From the NCBI RefSeq assembly GCF_019635155.1, contig NZ_JAHBZY010000006.1, positions 84,461 to 148,460 of the forward strand: a stretch of 64,000 nucleotides of DNA, given 5' to 3'. Below, one piece after another: positions 17,153-26,340 of the stretch (positions within the stretch are counted from its first letter, which is position 1; each line of letters opens with the position of its first letter). The DNA is from Nitrosomonas sp. GTDB lineage: Bacteria; Pseudomonadota; Gammaproteobacteria; Burkholderiales; Nitrosomonadaceae. A program made the position numbers and the translations under genes. The notes beneath the pieces are model-generated. The model searched no databases. It worked only from the letters and a program-made list of their open reading frames with translations, and was not told where the DNA came from.

Positions 17153-18016
17153 ATGATGCTTGAAAAGAGTGCATTATATGTGGTTGCCACCCCAATAGGA
17201 AATTTAAGCGATATTAGCTTGCGTGCTTTGGAGGTACTGGCGGGAGTGGATGCAATTGCTGCGGAGCATGTGCAGAATTCCGAGCATTTATTAGCGAAGC
17301 ATCACATCACAGCAAAATGGATTCGTTTGCATCAGCATAATGAAAGTGCGGTCGCAGAAAAAATATTGTCGCGATTGCAAGCCGGTGGAAGTATCGCATT
17401 GGTAACCGACGCCGGCACACCGGCCATTTCCGATCCCGGTGCGATTCTGGTGCAACATGTGCGCGAAGCCGGCCATCGGGTTATTCCGGTTCCGGGCGCC
17501 AGTGCGGCCATTTGTGCGCTATCCGCAGCGGGTATTAACAATCCACATTTTTTATTTTACGGTTTTTTGCCGACGAAAACCGGGTTACGCAAACGTGCAT
17601 TAACCGAAATAAAGTCATATCAATTTACGGTGATATTTTACGAGGCGCCGCATCGTATTCTGGAATGTATAACCGATATGATCGAAATCTTTGATGAAAA
17701 GAGGAAAATAACCATAGCCCGGGAACTGACCAAGTTGTTTGAGACAATTTTTTGTGGAACATTGGGAGAGGCACTTGCTTGGCTGCAAGCAGATATAAAC
17801 CAGCAAAGGGGCGAGTTTGTGTTGCTGTTGTCAGGTGCGGAAATGCTGGAGAAATCCGACATCAGTGAGCATGCCCGACATACCTTGTCATGCTTGCTCG
17901 CGGAACTGCCGCTCAAACAATCGGTGAAGCTGGCTGCGGAAATTACCGGTGAAAACAAAAATGCGTTGTATCAATTGGCATTGGATTTAAAATCAACCGG
18001 CGAACCTGGGTTTTAG
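17153..18016 (+). CDS. rsmI: 16S rRNA C1402 2'-O-ribose methyltransferase RsmI
   Basis: RsmI methylates the 2'-OH of C1402 in 16S rRNA with SAM. The 287-residue protein has the tetrapyrrole-methylase fold and family signature ALYVVATPIGNLSDISLRALEVL. It is followed by ALVTDAGTPAISDPGAILV, VIPVPGASAAICALSAAG and the FYEAPHRI segment, then KITIARELTKLFE. I start it at ATG 17153 (MMLEKSALYVV); ATG 17147 and 17156 are in-frame alternatives. The open frame continues upstream into lpoA on the opposite strand and is not coding there. Divergence from lpoA-yraN matches the conserved yraL-yraM-yraN arrangement. Confidence 0.95.
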   Translation: MMLEKSALYVVATPIGNLSDISLRALEVLAGVDAIAAEHVQNSEHLLAKHHITAKWIRLHQHNESAVAEKILSRLQAGGSIALVTDAGTPAISDPGAILVQHVREAGHRVIPVPGASAAICALSAAGINNPHFLFYGFLPTKTGLRKRALTEIKSYQFTVIFYEAPHRILECITDMIEIFDEKRKITIARELTKLFETIFCGTLGEALAWLQADINQQRGEFVLLLSGAEMLEKSDISEHARHTLSCLLAELPLKQSVKLAAEITGENKNALYQLALDLKSTGEPGF

Positions 18017-18070
18017 CCTTGCGTACGTTATAATGAAACTGATTAATACTGCTACTGCCCGGAATCGAAC

Positions 18071-19111
18071 TTGACGAATCTTACCATTACCCGGCCCGAC
18101 GATTGGCACTTACACTTGCGCGACGGTGAGCAAATGCGCGCTGTATTGCCGCATACGGCAAAGCAATTTGCTCGCGCTATTGTCATGCCCAACTTACGGC
18201 CGCCAATTGTTTCTGTCGATCAGGCACTGGCGTATCGGCAGCGTATTCTGGCGGCATTGCCCGTTGCATTAGGATCCCGATTTAAACCTTTGATGACGTT
18301 GTACCTGACCGACAATACCCCGGTTGCAGAAATTATCCGGGCTAAGGAAAGTGGTGTGGTGCATGCAGTGAAGCTATACCCGGCGGGGGCAACAACGAAC
18401 TCGGATGCCGGTGTGACTGATATCATTAAATGCAATGCTGTGTTGGAAGCGATGGAAGCACAAGATCTGCCGTTACTGGTGCATGGCGAAGTAACAGATT
18501 CCGATGTCGATGTTTTTGACCGCGAGAAAGTTTTTATCGATCGGGTATTGTCGCCGTTGACTCAACGTTTTCCCCGTTTACGTATTGTTTTTGAGCACGT
18601 CACTACACACGAGGCGGTTCAATTCGTCGATGAGTCTTCACATCCTATTGCAGCCACGATTACCGCGCATCATCTATTGCTGAACCGTAATGCGATTTTT
18701 CAGGGTGGAATTCGTCCGCATCATTATTGTTTGCCGGTACTGAAGCGCGAGATTCATCGCCTTGCTTTGTTGAATGCAGCTACAAGCGGTAGTCCAAAAT
18801 TTTTCCTGGGCACAGATAGTGCGCCGCACTCGCTGTCGAGTAAAGAGAATGCTTGTGGTTGCGCCGGGATTTTTACCGCGCATGCCGCAATCGAGTTTTA
18901 TGCAGTGGCATTTGAGCAAGCTGGCGCCTTAGACAGATTGGAATCTTTCGCCAGCTTTCATGGGGCTGATTTTTATCGATTGCCGCGAAATCAAGAGACT
19001 ATTACTTTGCAGAAAAAACAATGGATAGTCCCGCAGTATTTTGAGTTTGCTGGCGAACGCTTAATACCGCTTTATGCCGGGGAGAATTTAGCCTGGAGAA
19101 TGGTGTTGTAG
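18071..19111 (+). CDS. pyrC: Dihydroorotase (class II)
   Basis: PyrC closes carbamoyl-aspartate to dihydroorotate in pyrimidine synthesis. The 346-residue protein shows the zinc ligands in order: DWHLHLRDG, the carboxylated lysine in HAVKLYPAGATTNSDAGV, LLVHGEVTD, FEHVTTHEAV and GTDSAPHS. The length is typical of the E. coli-type enzyme. The start is probably TTG 18071 (TNLTITRPDDWH), since no in-frame ATG precedes the zinc motif; a GGAA purine stretch lies 6-9 nt upstream. It is 54 bp downstream of rsmI. Confidence 0.95.
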   Translation: MTNLTITRPDDWHLHLRDGEQMRAVLPHTAKQFARAIVMPNLRPPIVSVDQALAYRQRILAALPVALGSRFKPLMTLYLTDNTPVAEIIRAKESGVVHAVKLYPAGATTNSDAGVTDIIKCNAVLEAMEAQDLPLLVHGEVTDSDVDVFDREKVFIDRVLSPLTQRFPRLRIVFEHVTTHEAVQFVDESSHPIAATITAHHLLLNRNAIFQGGIRPHHYCLPVLKREIHRLALLNAATSGSPKFFLGTDSAPHSLSSKENACGCAGIFTAHAAIEFYAVAFEQAGALDRLESFASFHGADFYRLPRNQETITLQKKQWIVPQYFEFAGERLIPLYAGENLAWRMVL

Positions 19112-19119
19112 CCCCAGTG

Positions 19120-19488
19120 CTACCAGTGCTTCAATAGCCGATTCCAGCGGTATAACAATTTTGCGAAGCAATTATAAGAAGCTTGAGCTAGTAGCTTTAT
19201 CACCGGAATTTGTAAAATCTTTGCCAGCCAGCGTTGATTGGGGGATTGCCGCCAAAGATGAATGAACGCGTCTATCCCGATATTAAGTGCACCATTACTG
19301 TCTTTAAGGTGTAATCGCTCGCGAATTTGTTCCAGGGAGCTGTCCACTTCCGAGGCAGCTGTTGGGTTGGTATGTATATCAATCCACTCAATATCATCAA
19401 CCCCGCATTGTTCAAGATGTTGACGCTGACTTTCTATCCCTGCTTTGCAGATAGGGCAGGCGCTGTTGTAATACACTTTTTTGTGCAT
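19120..19488 (-). CDS. DCC-family thiol-disulfide oxidoreductase (DUF393)
   Basis: The protein has 122 residues and begins KVYYNSACPICKAGIE. The CPIC pair corresponds to the DxxCxxC signature of DUF393 (DCC) proteins, with Asn replacing the usual Asp. The middle segment, LHLKDSNGALNIGIDAFIHLWR, and the C-terminal helix pair, LAKILQIPVIKLLAQASYNCFAKL, are also family-like. A thiol-disulfide exchange role is presumed for the family from its cysteine pair and thioredoxin-like fold; no substrate is known. It converges on pyrC with 8 bp between the stops. Confidence 0.85.
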   Translation of the reverse strand: MHKKVYYNSACPICKAGIESQRQHLEQCGVDDIEWIDIHTNPTAASEVDSSLEQIRERLHLKDSNGALNIGIDAFIHLWRQSPNQRWLAKILQIPVIKLLAQASYNCFAKLLYRWNRLLKHW

Positions 19489-19581
19489 TTTTTGGATTGT
19501 TTCAAATAGCTGAACGGTATCAGTATAACCTGATCCACTAACAACTTGGAGAAGTTGTTGGTTAGGCGTGAGCTATTGGTT

Positions 19582-19929
19582 TTAATGCAACCTTGTGCGC
19601 TGGTTGATGGTGGAGTGTGGTTGACCTGATTGATCTGTATTTTTTCTTTGCCAAAATAATTTATAAACACAGTAGGCTCCAATGAAAAGAGCAATCACTG
19701 TCAGGAAGACTGGAGAAGGTGTTGGTATTTCGAGATACCAGTACCACCATTCAAGTGCGGTGATGAGAATAAAAATAGAAGGTGCAATGATTAAAGGAAG
19801 AGCGTCACTATCGATAAGCTTGTTGATTTTTTGCTGGATGTATCGTTTACAATTTGGAAGAAAATTGTTTGTTTGCGCTGTATATTTTTTTGATCTCGGT
19901 GTGATAATTTTCAGGCGTAATTTTGGCAT
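19582..19929 (-). CDS. Hypothetical small membrane protein
   Basis: I do not recognise this 115-residue protein. It has a basic N-terminal part (KLRLKIITPRSKKY, then CKRYIQQKINKLI) followed by two hydrophobic segments (LPLIIAPSIFILITALEWW and PVFLTVIALFIGAYCVYKLF) and a polar tail. The arrangement suggests a two-helix membrane anchor with a cytoplasmic basic region, and it may be a truncated version of a longer protein. It precedes the DCC gene on the same strand by 93 bp. Codon use is more AT-rich than the chromosome to the left. Confidence 0.5.
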   Translation of the reverse strand: MPKLRLKIITPRSKKYTAQTNNFLPNCKRYIQQKINKLIDSDALPLIIAPSIFILITALEWWYWYLEIPTPSPVFLTVIALFIGAYCVYKLFWQRKNTDQSGQPHSTINQRTRLH

Positions 19930-20488
19930 GGGTGTCTTAGATGATTGAAATAGTTTTTAAAGAATCGGATCAATTGTATTGATCTCTAGCTGCATCAATT
20001 ATCGGAATTGAGAATTAAAAGTTTATAGTCGGAGATTCTTCAGAGTTAATTCCTGAGTTATCAAAGGTCATGGGTTTTTTTCTTGACATTTCAAATAATC
20101 CACAGTTATGAGAAATAACAAAGGCTATTTTCAGTCTTCTGATTTAAGTGAAAGGTGATTATCAACCATATGATATGTATGGAATAATTAATGTGCTAAG
20201 TAAATAGTCAATCTAAAAAAGCTTTGTTTATTGGGTGACTTACTGTTTTTATGAAGTAATTATTCACAATGTTATCCACAGATTTTGTGAATAATAAAAA
20301 AATACGAATGAAAATAGGATGATAAATTAAGGATTGAGTTACAGATGGATGTTTTTTCGTGTTGAAGGTATTTCGGTAAGATGAAGCCGTATTTTTGAAT
20401 ATTAAACATCACTCATTGATACGATCAATTTTTTAGGGCGATGAGATACAAATAAGTTGAGCGGTATGAAACTTCTGATATTGGGAAT
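19930..20488. other. AT-rich noncoding gap with a DnaA-box cluster
   Basis: No gene is visible in about 560 AT-rich bases. Within them are a perfect DnaA box TTATCCACA (20272-20280), a one-mismatch box TTATTCACA on the plus strand (20260-20268), another on the minus strand (20286-20294), and a fourth one-mismatch copy TAATCCACA (20096-20104). Three boxes fall within 35 bp and are surrounded by A/T tracts. This could be a DnaA-titrating or replication-control site, or part of an origin. The usual origin neighbours (dnaA, dnaN, gidA, rpmH) are not present. Confidence 0.5.
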
Positions 20489-20578
20489 TGGTGCCCGGAG
20501 CCGGAATCGAACCGGCACGGGCGTATTAGGCCCGAGGGATTTTAAGTCCCTTGTGTCTACCAATTTCACCACCCGGGC
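20489..20578 (-). tRNA. tRNA-Leu (TAA)
   Basis: The minus strand folds as a class II tRNA of 90 nt with encoded CCA. The acceptor GCCCGGG pairs with CCCGGGC, the anticodon stem AGGGA/TCCCT encloses a loop with anticodon TAA, a long variable arm follows, and the T arm contains GGTTCGATTCC. It is the first of three tRNA genes on the same strand within 360 bp. Confidence 0.97.
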
Positions 20579-20584
20579 AAAGAA

Positions 20585-20658
20585 TGGAGGCGGGGGTCGG
20601 AATCGAACCGGCGTAGACGGCTTTGCAGGCCGCTGCATGACCACTCTGCCACCCCGCC
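20585..20658 (-). tRNA. tRNA-Cys (GCA)
   Basis: The 74-nt minus-strand sequence has acceptor GGCGGGG, D arm GGCAGAGTGGTCATGC, the anticodon loop CTGCAAA giving GCA, T arm CCGGTTCGAATCCG and an encoded CCA end. It lies 6 bp from tRNA-Leu, so the two are probably cotranscribed. Confidence 0.97.
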
Positions 20659-20771
20659 ATTTTGCATAGCTTATTAAATTTTTGTAGCTCTAAAGAAAAA
20701 TCTATAGAGTCTATGCGGTTTCCGACAAAACTATCTTACAAGATTACAAGAACCATTTTCTCTATGGAAAA

Positions 20772-20846
20772 TGGAGCGGGAAACGAGGCTCGAACTCGCG
20801 ACCCCAACCTTGGCAAGGTTGTGCTCTACCACTGAGCTATTCCCGC
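20772..20846 (-). tRNA. tRNA-Gly (GCC)
   Basis: The 75-nt minus-strand sequence has acceptor GCGGGAA, D arm TAGCTCAGTGGTAGAGC, anticodon loop TTGCCAA giving GCC, T arm GCGAGTTCGAGCCTCG and an encoded CCA end. The order gly-cys-leu on one strand is a common proteobacterial tRNA operon. Confidence 0.97.
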
Positions 20847-21035
20847 ATGATGGAGTTACTGAAAGATCTATGTCACTTCAGAAACAAAGGGTGGATTATA
20901 GAGATGCTGTGCGTTTTGTCAAGAAATGCAGACTGCTTGAAGCGTGCTGATCGATCATTTAAAGTTACTTACAGAGGGGACGATTAAGGTATCGTGTAAA
21001 CTATGCTGACGATTGATTTATGAGAATGACGAAGC

Positions 21036-21317
21036 ATGCAACCAAGTGTAATTATTAATCAGCACCGGAATACCGCGATCATTGTGGCAACAAGCGGTAA
21101 AGACGTTCTTGTGATTAAATTAGGTACAGGAAAGCTGACGGTTACTCGATTATCTCTGCAAGAAGTTGTCAATCAAGGTTATGCGGTGAGCGATTACTCA
21201 CCTAAACAAGCTGCGGAAAGTTATTTAAAGCATGGTGCGGGCGTCAGCGAAAAAGCCAGAAGATATTTGGAAAAAATCGCTTCGAGTGGTTTTACTGAAA
21301 AACTTGATTTTGTGTGA
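21036..21317 (+). CDS. Hypothetical small cytoplasmic protein
   Basis: I do not recognise this 93-residue protein. It is soluble, with a beta-rich first half (NTAIIVATSGKDVLVIKLGTGKLTVTRLS) and a helical second half (EEVVNQ-like, then PKQAAESYLKHGAGVSEKARRYLEKIA). No signal peptide or membrane segment is seen. Start ATG 21036 lies about 190 bp after the tRNA operon on the opposite strand, and no convincing purine-rich site is visible. It stands alone, with a lipoprotein gene 69 bp downstream. Confidence 0.6.
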   Translation: MQPSVIINQHRNTAIIVATSGKDVLVIKLGTGKLTVTRLSLQEVVNQGYAVSDYSPKQAAESYLKHGAGVSEKARRYLEKIASSGFTEKLDFV

Positions 21318-21386
21318 TTTTGATAATCAATTCTGCAATGTAATTTTCAAGTTGTCGAGACAAGGGATAGGGGAATATTAGGAACA

Positions 21387-21800
21387 ATGGTCAGTACAAT
21401 AAAGAAAGTTTGCGATGTGTTGGTACTTATAGCACTGATCGGCATGATTTCAGCGTGCTCGGTGTTTATGGCTGCCAAGCAACCGGAAAAGAAAGATATC
21501 AGCTTACTTAAGGAAGGGGTTTCGAGAATGGTTCTGATTTCCGAGTTTGGCGCCCCGGTTATTAGTGAATATAAGGATGGCCAGAGATACGAAATTTTTA
21601 AATTTGTTCAAGGCTATAGCACCGGTGCAAAGGCGGGAAGGGCTTTTTTCCATGGCGCGGCTAGTGTTGTTACACTGGGGTTATGGGAACTTGTCGGTAC
21701 GCCGACAGAAATAACCTTCAATGGAGACGAGATGGCTTTCTTGGTACGCTACGATGATAATGACGTGGCTAATGAAGTGGCGATTATCAAGAAAGATTAA
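21387..21800 (+). CDS. Putative lipoprotein
   Basis: The 137-residue protein has a signal sequence ending in a lipobox-like LIGMISAC, so it is likely lipidated at Cys24 and anchored in the envelope. The mature part contains LLKEGVSRMVLISEFGAPVISEYKDGQRYEIFKF, which resembles the small SmpA/BamE-like fold (a helical start, then paired strands). A glycine/alanine-rich stretch follows (GAKAGRAFFHGAASVVTLGLWELVGTP). Function is unknown. The fold comparison is weak. Confidence 0.7.
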   Translation: MVSTIKKVCDVLVLIALIGMISACSVFMAAKQPEKKDISLLKEGVSRMVLISEFGAPVISEYKDGQRYEIFKFVQGYSTGAKAGRAFFHGAASVVTLGLWELVGTPTEITFNGDEMAFLVRYDDNDVANEVAIIKKD

Positions 21801-21957
21801 TTTTTAATGCCTTAAACTGCATGAGCTCAGATTCGATCTGACAGTTATCAGTATTTTTTTCTGTGTCGTTATTTTTAACAGGGATGTTTTAGAAGTCTTC
21901 CGAATTTTTGCATGTTCTTCCTACCGGCAAGTTTTCTTCTCAGTATCAAGCCCTTTG

Positions 21958-22368
21958 CTACTGAATAATCGTTTGATTTTTACTGCATGCTAGTTGCCAT
22001 TCTTTCTCGTCCATACTGTTGTCTTGAATCTTCTCCCACTTCTGTGGTTGGCTATAGGAACGAACGAGGTCGCCTTTTTCCATATTCCAACTGAAAAATG
22101 AGAAAGCAAGCTTTCTCATCTGCTCTTCCTCGCAATCAAATTCGCGCCTGATTTTCTCAGAAAAATAATTAGCTCCTAGCGTTCTCTGTTCGGTTTTATA
22201 GTCGAAAAGAATCCACATTTTTACCCTGTTACCTGCTTTCCGGATGGAAGCAAGATCAACGTAGGCTGTATAGCCGCCCTTATCGGGACTTTCACCGATA
22301 AGGGTCCATTGTGCAAGTGTTTCGGTGCTGATTAAAGCAAATGTGAGTGCGAGTATTATTTTTTTCAT
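21958..22368 (-). CDS. Surface-adhesin E-like secreted protein
   Basis: The protein has 136 residues with signal peptide MKKIILALTFALISTETLAQ. The mature part has WTLIGES, YTAYVDLASIRKAGNRVKMWILFDY and a paired cysteine (FDCEEEQMR near the middle and LACSKN at the end). This pattern matches the adhesin E (PF16747) family of small periplasmic or surface proteins. Family members bind host proteins in pathogens, but in an environmental bacterium the role is unknown. It is a single gene convergent with the lipoprotein gene. Confidence 0.75.
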   Translation of the reverse strand: MKKIILALTFALISTETLAQWTLIGESPDKGGYTAYVDLASIRKAGNRVKMWILFDYKTEQRTLGANYFSEKIRREFDCEEEQMRKLAFSFFSWNMEKGDLVRSYSQPQKWEKIQDNSMDEKEWQLACSKNQTIIQ

Positions 22369-22652
22369 TCTTTAATCTGGTTTTTTCTGTTAGGGTGGGG
22401 GTGATAATGCAGCAGCTTCGTGTTGGCGATGATTTCCAGCACTGTACTTGCTGAAAACGGTTTTGTTTATCCGTGAGATTTTACTAAATCTTCTGAAATA
22501 GAACGCATAGAAAAAATCGTTGTTCCGGAAATCGCTTGGACAGATGGATTCTTACATTATGATCGTATAAATGCAAACAATGATGATTGGATGCGGATTG
22601 TAGTAAACTCCACTTCTGAGTTGCTCGGGTAAATATTACGAGAAAGGATCTT

Positions 22653-22976
22653 ATGCATCGGATATTTTTTGTTTCTGCGATTTTTATAATGCTGTTGTCG
22701 GGGTGCGTGACATCGAGAGAGATATTTCTTGCGGATGGAACCAAGGGGCATAACGTCAACTGCAGCGGTAGCGGGAAGAACTATAGCGACTGCCTCGAGA
22801 AAGCAGGCGAGATCTGCGGTGTTCGCGGTTATCATATCCTTGATCAGGCTGGCAATATCGTTTCTTTCTCCGGAGCATTGCGCGAGCTTAATGACAGCTC
22901 GAGAACTTCTTCCGTAGGCTATATTTCTCAGTCGGGTTCTGTGATCAGTCGCAATCTATTGATTAAATGTAAATAG
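22653..22976 (+). CDS. Putative lipoprotein with conserved cysteines
   Basis: The 107-residue protein carries a clear lipobox (MLLSGC, Cys18). Its mature region contains DGTKGHNVNCSGSGKNYSDCLEKAGEICGVRGYHILDQAG, a short cysteine-rich module common in small proteobacterial envelope proteins of unknown function. The three Cys in this module could form disulfides. An AGAAAGGA ribosome-binding-like site lies 6 nt upstream of ATG 22653. Confidence 0.75.
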   Translation: MHRIFFVSAIFIMLLSGCVTSREIFLADGTKGHNVNCSGSGKNYSDCLEKAGEICGVRGYHILDQAGNIVSFSGALRELNDSSRTSSVGYISQSGSVISRNLLIKCK

Positions 22977-23046
22977 ATTGACAGTTTTTTGAGCCGAGAC
23001 GGGAATTTTTCGGCATTTTCCACAAGCTGAATGGATGTGTGTCGCG

Positions 23047-24570
23047 TTATTGCACGTGGTGCATCATTTTTTGTAGTGTTTTGCTGAGCATAAACAAAAT
23101 TAAAGATGCAATGCCGGATAAAGCTACGAAGATCATAAAGAATTCGTATAAGTTCGTAATTTCGAAACCCAGAAAGCTGGGCGTTACGGCTGCGGTTGGG
23201 TCAGGATACAAGGCGCTTAAAATACCGGCCAATTTACTGGCTGCCGCCAGCGATAAAAACCATACGCCCATCAGCAATGACGCAAATTGGGCAGGCGCCA
23301 GTTTTACCACCATCGCTAAGCCGATTGGCGATAAGCACAATTCCCCGATAGTGTGCAATAGATACAAGCTGAATAGCCACATCATGCTGACTTTGATGGC
23401 CGGGTCCAGTTCTTTGACACCCAAAGCGATCACCAGATAACCAATGGATAAAAACAAAAGTCCAAGCGCATGTTTGGTGGGCGAAGAGGGTTCCAAATTA
23501 CGTTGACCTAGAAATGTCCAGAGAATCGCAAACAGCGGTGCCAATACTACAATCAGAACCGCATTGATGGACTGAAAAAAACTCGCGGGAATTTCTGCTC
23601 CTGAGAAACTTCTATCAGTTTGTTCTTCAGCAAAAAAAGTTAACGATGCCCCTGCTTGCTCAAAGGCCGCCCAGAAAAAGATCACGAAAAAAGCCAGGAT
23701 ATAAATGACTGCGATTCGTTGTTTCTCGATAGATGTCAATGTCTTGTCGGTAATGATCGCTGCCGGACCGATAATACTGATGGTAAAAATACCGGATCCG
23801 ATAATGCCGGAGCCGGTTAGATAATAAAATCCGGAAAATAACAGTAACGAAACGCTAACCCAAATCAGCGTTTGTGATAATAGTGCTCGCGATGTGCGGC
23901 TGTGATTATCATTGGCTGCTTTCTTCCGAGGCACCAGACCGATACCGATGCCATCGGGTGTGACGATATATCTATTTTTGAGCAGCTCGAACGAAGCAAT
24001 GCTGATGATCATTCCAATAGAAGCGGCGAGAAAACCCCACTTGAAATCCGCCGGATTGCCGGTATCGCCAAAGCCGCCGCACACCAGCGGTGCGAAAAAT
24101 GCACCGAGATTGATACCCATGTAAAAAATGGTGAAAGCGGCATCAACCCGTTTGTCGCCTTCAGGATAAAGTTGCCCGACCATGGTCGAGATGTTCGGCT
24201 TGAAAAAGCCGTTACCGAAGATTAGCAGTCCCAAGCCTAGGAATAGCAACGGTTGCGCTACGGATAGTTGATCGAAATTCGAAGCCGATAAAAACATGCA
24301 AAAATGACCTGCCGCCATTAAGACGCCACCCACAAAAATGGTCCGGCGGTTACCCCAATAGCGGTCGGCGACATAGCCACCGATCAACGGTGTCAAATAA
24401 ACCAAACCGATATAACTGCCATAAATTTCCGAGGCGTATGCTTTGTCGAACAGCAATGCCTTGATCATGAACAAAGTGAAAATGGCGCGCATGCCGTAGT
24501 AACTGAAACGCTCCCACATTTCAGTAAAAAACAAAAGATACAAACCCTTCGGATGGTTTGTTGAGTTCAT
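23047..24570 (-). CDS. POT family proton-dependent peptide transporter
   Basis: This is a 507-residue major-facilitator protein of the proton-coupled oligopeptide transporter family (DtpT/PTR2 type). Near the N terminus it has LFFTEMWERFSYYGMRAIF with the ExxER-type proton-coupling motif (EMWER). The PTR2 signature region FYMGINLGAFFAPLVCGGFGD comes later. About 12-14 hydrophobic helices can be counted. It imports di- and tripeptides with protons across the inner membrane. I start it at ATG 24570 (MNSTNHPKGLY); the longer frame to 24630 adds an unlikely 20 residues. It is a single gene. Confidence 0.92.
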   Translation of the reverse strand: MNSTNHPKGLYLLFFTEMWERFSYYGMRAIFTLFMIKALLFDKAYASEIYGSYIGLVYLTPLIGGYVADRYWGNRRTIFVGGVLMAAGHFCMFLSASNFDQLSVAQPLLFLGLGLLIFGNGFFKPNISTMVGQLYPEGDKRVDAAFTIFYMGINLGAFFAPLVCGGFGDTGNPADFKWGFLAASIGMIISIASFELLKNRYIVTPDGIGIGLVPRKKAANDNHSRTSRALLSQTLIWVSVSLLLFSGFYYLTGSGIIGSGIFTISIIGPAAIITDKTLTSIEKQRIAVIYILAFFVIFFWAAFEQAGASLTFFAEEQTDRSFSGAEIPASFFQSINAVLIVVLAPLFAILWTFLGQRNLEPSSPTKHALGLLFLSIGYLVIALGVKELDPAIKVSMMWLFSLYLLHTIGELCLSPIGLAMVVKLAPAQFASLLMGVWFLSLAAASKLAGILSALYPDPTAAVTPSFLGFEITNLYEFFMIFVALSGIASLILFMLSKTLQKMMHHVQ

Positions 24571-24751
24571 GATCTGGATCAGTAAATACAGTAAGCAATC
24601 AAAAGCGCGGATACTATCCGAATTTCTCAATCATACGAAGATCCTGCGGAGATTTTATAATCATTTGAGATTAAGGAAGAGGCACGAATGTAATGCTTTC
24701 GTATCTAGCGATAACAAATAGCGATTCATCGGCCTATTGGATGGGGATTTT

Positions 24752-25324
24752 TTATATTGATTTCACCCTATTGTTGGCTTGGATAAAATGGATATAGCCG
24801 GTAAGGAATTTTTCCAATTGCTGATTGATAACAGCATCTGTGATTTTTCCAGTTTCGTCAAAGACATTATGTGCTTTTGATACCATCATTTGCTCGCCGA
24901 ACCAAGGCCGCATGCCAAGCCTCCTCAGAACGGGCAACAAGGCATTTTGCGATAATACCGTGCCAAACCCTCCCATTGTCGCGCCGATGACTGCAATCGG
25001 ACGGTCTCTGAAAATACGGGGAATTTCTTTGGGCGGACGGGATAACCAGTCGATCGCATTTTTTAATACACCGGGTATGGAGTTATTGTATTCAGGCGTC
25101 GCCAGTAACACGCCGTCAGCTAATACAAGCTTTTCTTGAAGGGCGACCACAGCCTGGGGAATGCCTTCAATAGATTCAATATCTTCGTTATAAAGCGGAA
25201 TATCGTGGAGCGTTGCAATATCCAGCACAGCGTCACCGTTCAATATCTCACGGGCGGCGCGCAATAAAGCGGTATTGTATGAACGATCGCGCAGACTGCC
25301 CGAAATGCCGAGGATTTTTACCAC
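24752..25324 (-). CDS. NAD(P)H-dependent FMN reductase (ChrR/YieF-like)
   Basis: This is a 190-residue flavodoxin-fold protein. It has the FMN phosphate loop GISGSLRDRSYNTALLRAA, the ring-binding TPEYNNSIPGVLKNAIDWLSRP, and ATMGGFGTVLSQNALLPVL. The family reduces quinones, azo dyes or chromate with NAD(P)H. It lies beside a decayed LysR regulator, pirin and an isochorismatase-like gene, a set often found as a redox-responsive unit. A site ending GGAGAG precedes ATG 25324 by about 7 nt. Confidence 0.9.
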   Translation of the reverse strand: MVKILGISGSLRDRSYNTALLRAAREILNGDAVLDIATLHDIPLYNEDIESIEGIPQAVVALQEKLVLADGVLLATPEYNNSIPGVLKNAIDWLSRPPKEIPRIFRDRPIAVIGATMGGFGTVLSQNALLPVLRRLGMRPWFGEQMMVSKAHNVFDETGKITDAVINQQLEKFLTGYIHFIQANNRVKSI

Positions 25325-25387
25325 ATGACTCTCCTTTGTGATTATGATTATTCAATATTATTCAAAGACATAACATATAGCCGGTAT

Positions 25388-26187
25388 TTAAGATTCAAGT
25401 CCGTTCCAGGCTGGATCTTCGCGGAACGCCGTACGTAAATAATTAATGATAGCGTTGACTTTAATTGGAATATAGCGGGATTGCGGATAGATCGCATAAA
25501 TTGTATCTGCAACAGGGTGCTCGTCTGGCAATATATCGATAAGCTGGCCTTTCGAAAGCGCCTGCGCAGCGACGAATACCGGCAGTATAGCGATGCCAAG
25601 TCCGGCAATAGCGGTATCCCGGACTGTTTCATCATTACTCGTAACGATGCGGCTGCGCACCGTCAAAGAGCGTGGTGTATTAGTGGGTTCTACCGGTTCA
25701 AATTGCCAAATTTCATTTGAAGGCACATTTGCGTAACTGATACACGTGTGGTTAGCAAGATCATCAATTGAAACGGGCAATCCGGCATTTTGCGCGTATG
25801 CGGGACTGCAGCACATCACACGTCTGCTGACCGCGAGTCTGCGGGCAATGAGGGAAGAGTCATGCAGCCTTCCAATGTGAACCCCCAAATCATACCTTCC
25901 CTGGATAGATCTGTGCGCATAATCTGTTTTCCTGTTCGGCCAGCTCCTCTGAAGCCCGGTCCAGCTGCAGCATGATGGTGCGCGTATGCTGATAAAAAAT
26001 AGCACCTTTATCGGTAACCGTTACGCCGCATGTAGAGCGGTGCAGCAATTTCACACCCAGCACAGCTTCCAAATCTTTAATGCGCTGACTGACAATCGAT
26101 TTCGACAGATGCATGCGCTGCAGCACTGATGCTGCCGGTCTCAACGGCATACTGAAAAGCAATGATATTGTGAAATTTGTGTTTCAT
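25388..26187 (-). pseudogene. LysR-family transcriptional regulator, broken
   Basis: A LysR gene is present in three frames. ATG 26187 opens MKHKFHNIIAFQYAVETG then SISAAA, the normal start of the winged helix. The frame then shifts near 26112 and continues as HLSKSIVSQRIKDLEAVLG, with KLLHRSTCGVTVTDKG. A second break near 25900 joins it to a third frame with YDLGVHIGRLHDSSLIARRL and the rest of the effector domain (GLGIAILPVF). About 45 residues that normally link LAEQENRL to the effector domain are missing at the second break. The gene is therefore inactive unless there is a sequencing error. It would have controlled the flanking FMN reductase or pirin genes. Confidence 0.85.
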
Positions 26188-26340
26188 CGTTCTGTATTCC
26201 AGAACACTATTTTCTGGAAAATCCTAGTTCTCAGTTGATATAAAAATCAGTAAGCTCTTAGTCTTGTAAAGTCAATAAAAACTTGAGCGCTTAGCGATAA
26301 TAGTATAGCTGTCATCGAAAGCTCAACCAGGAGATTAGCT

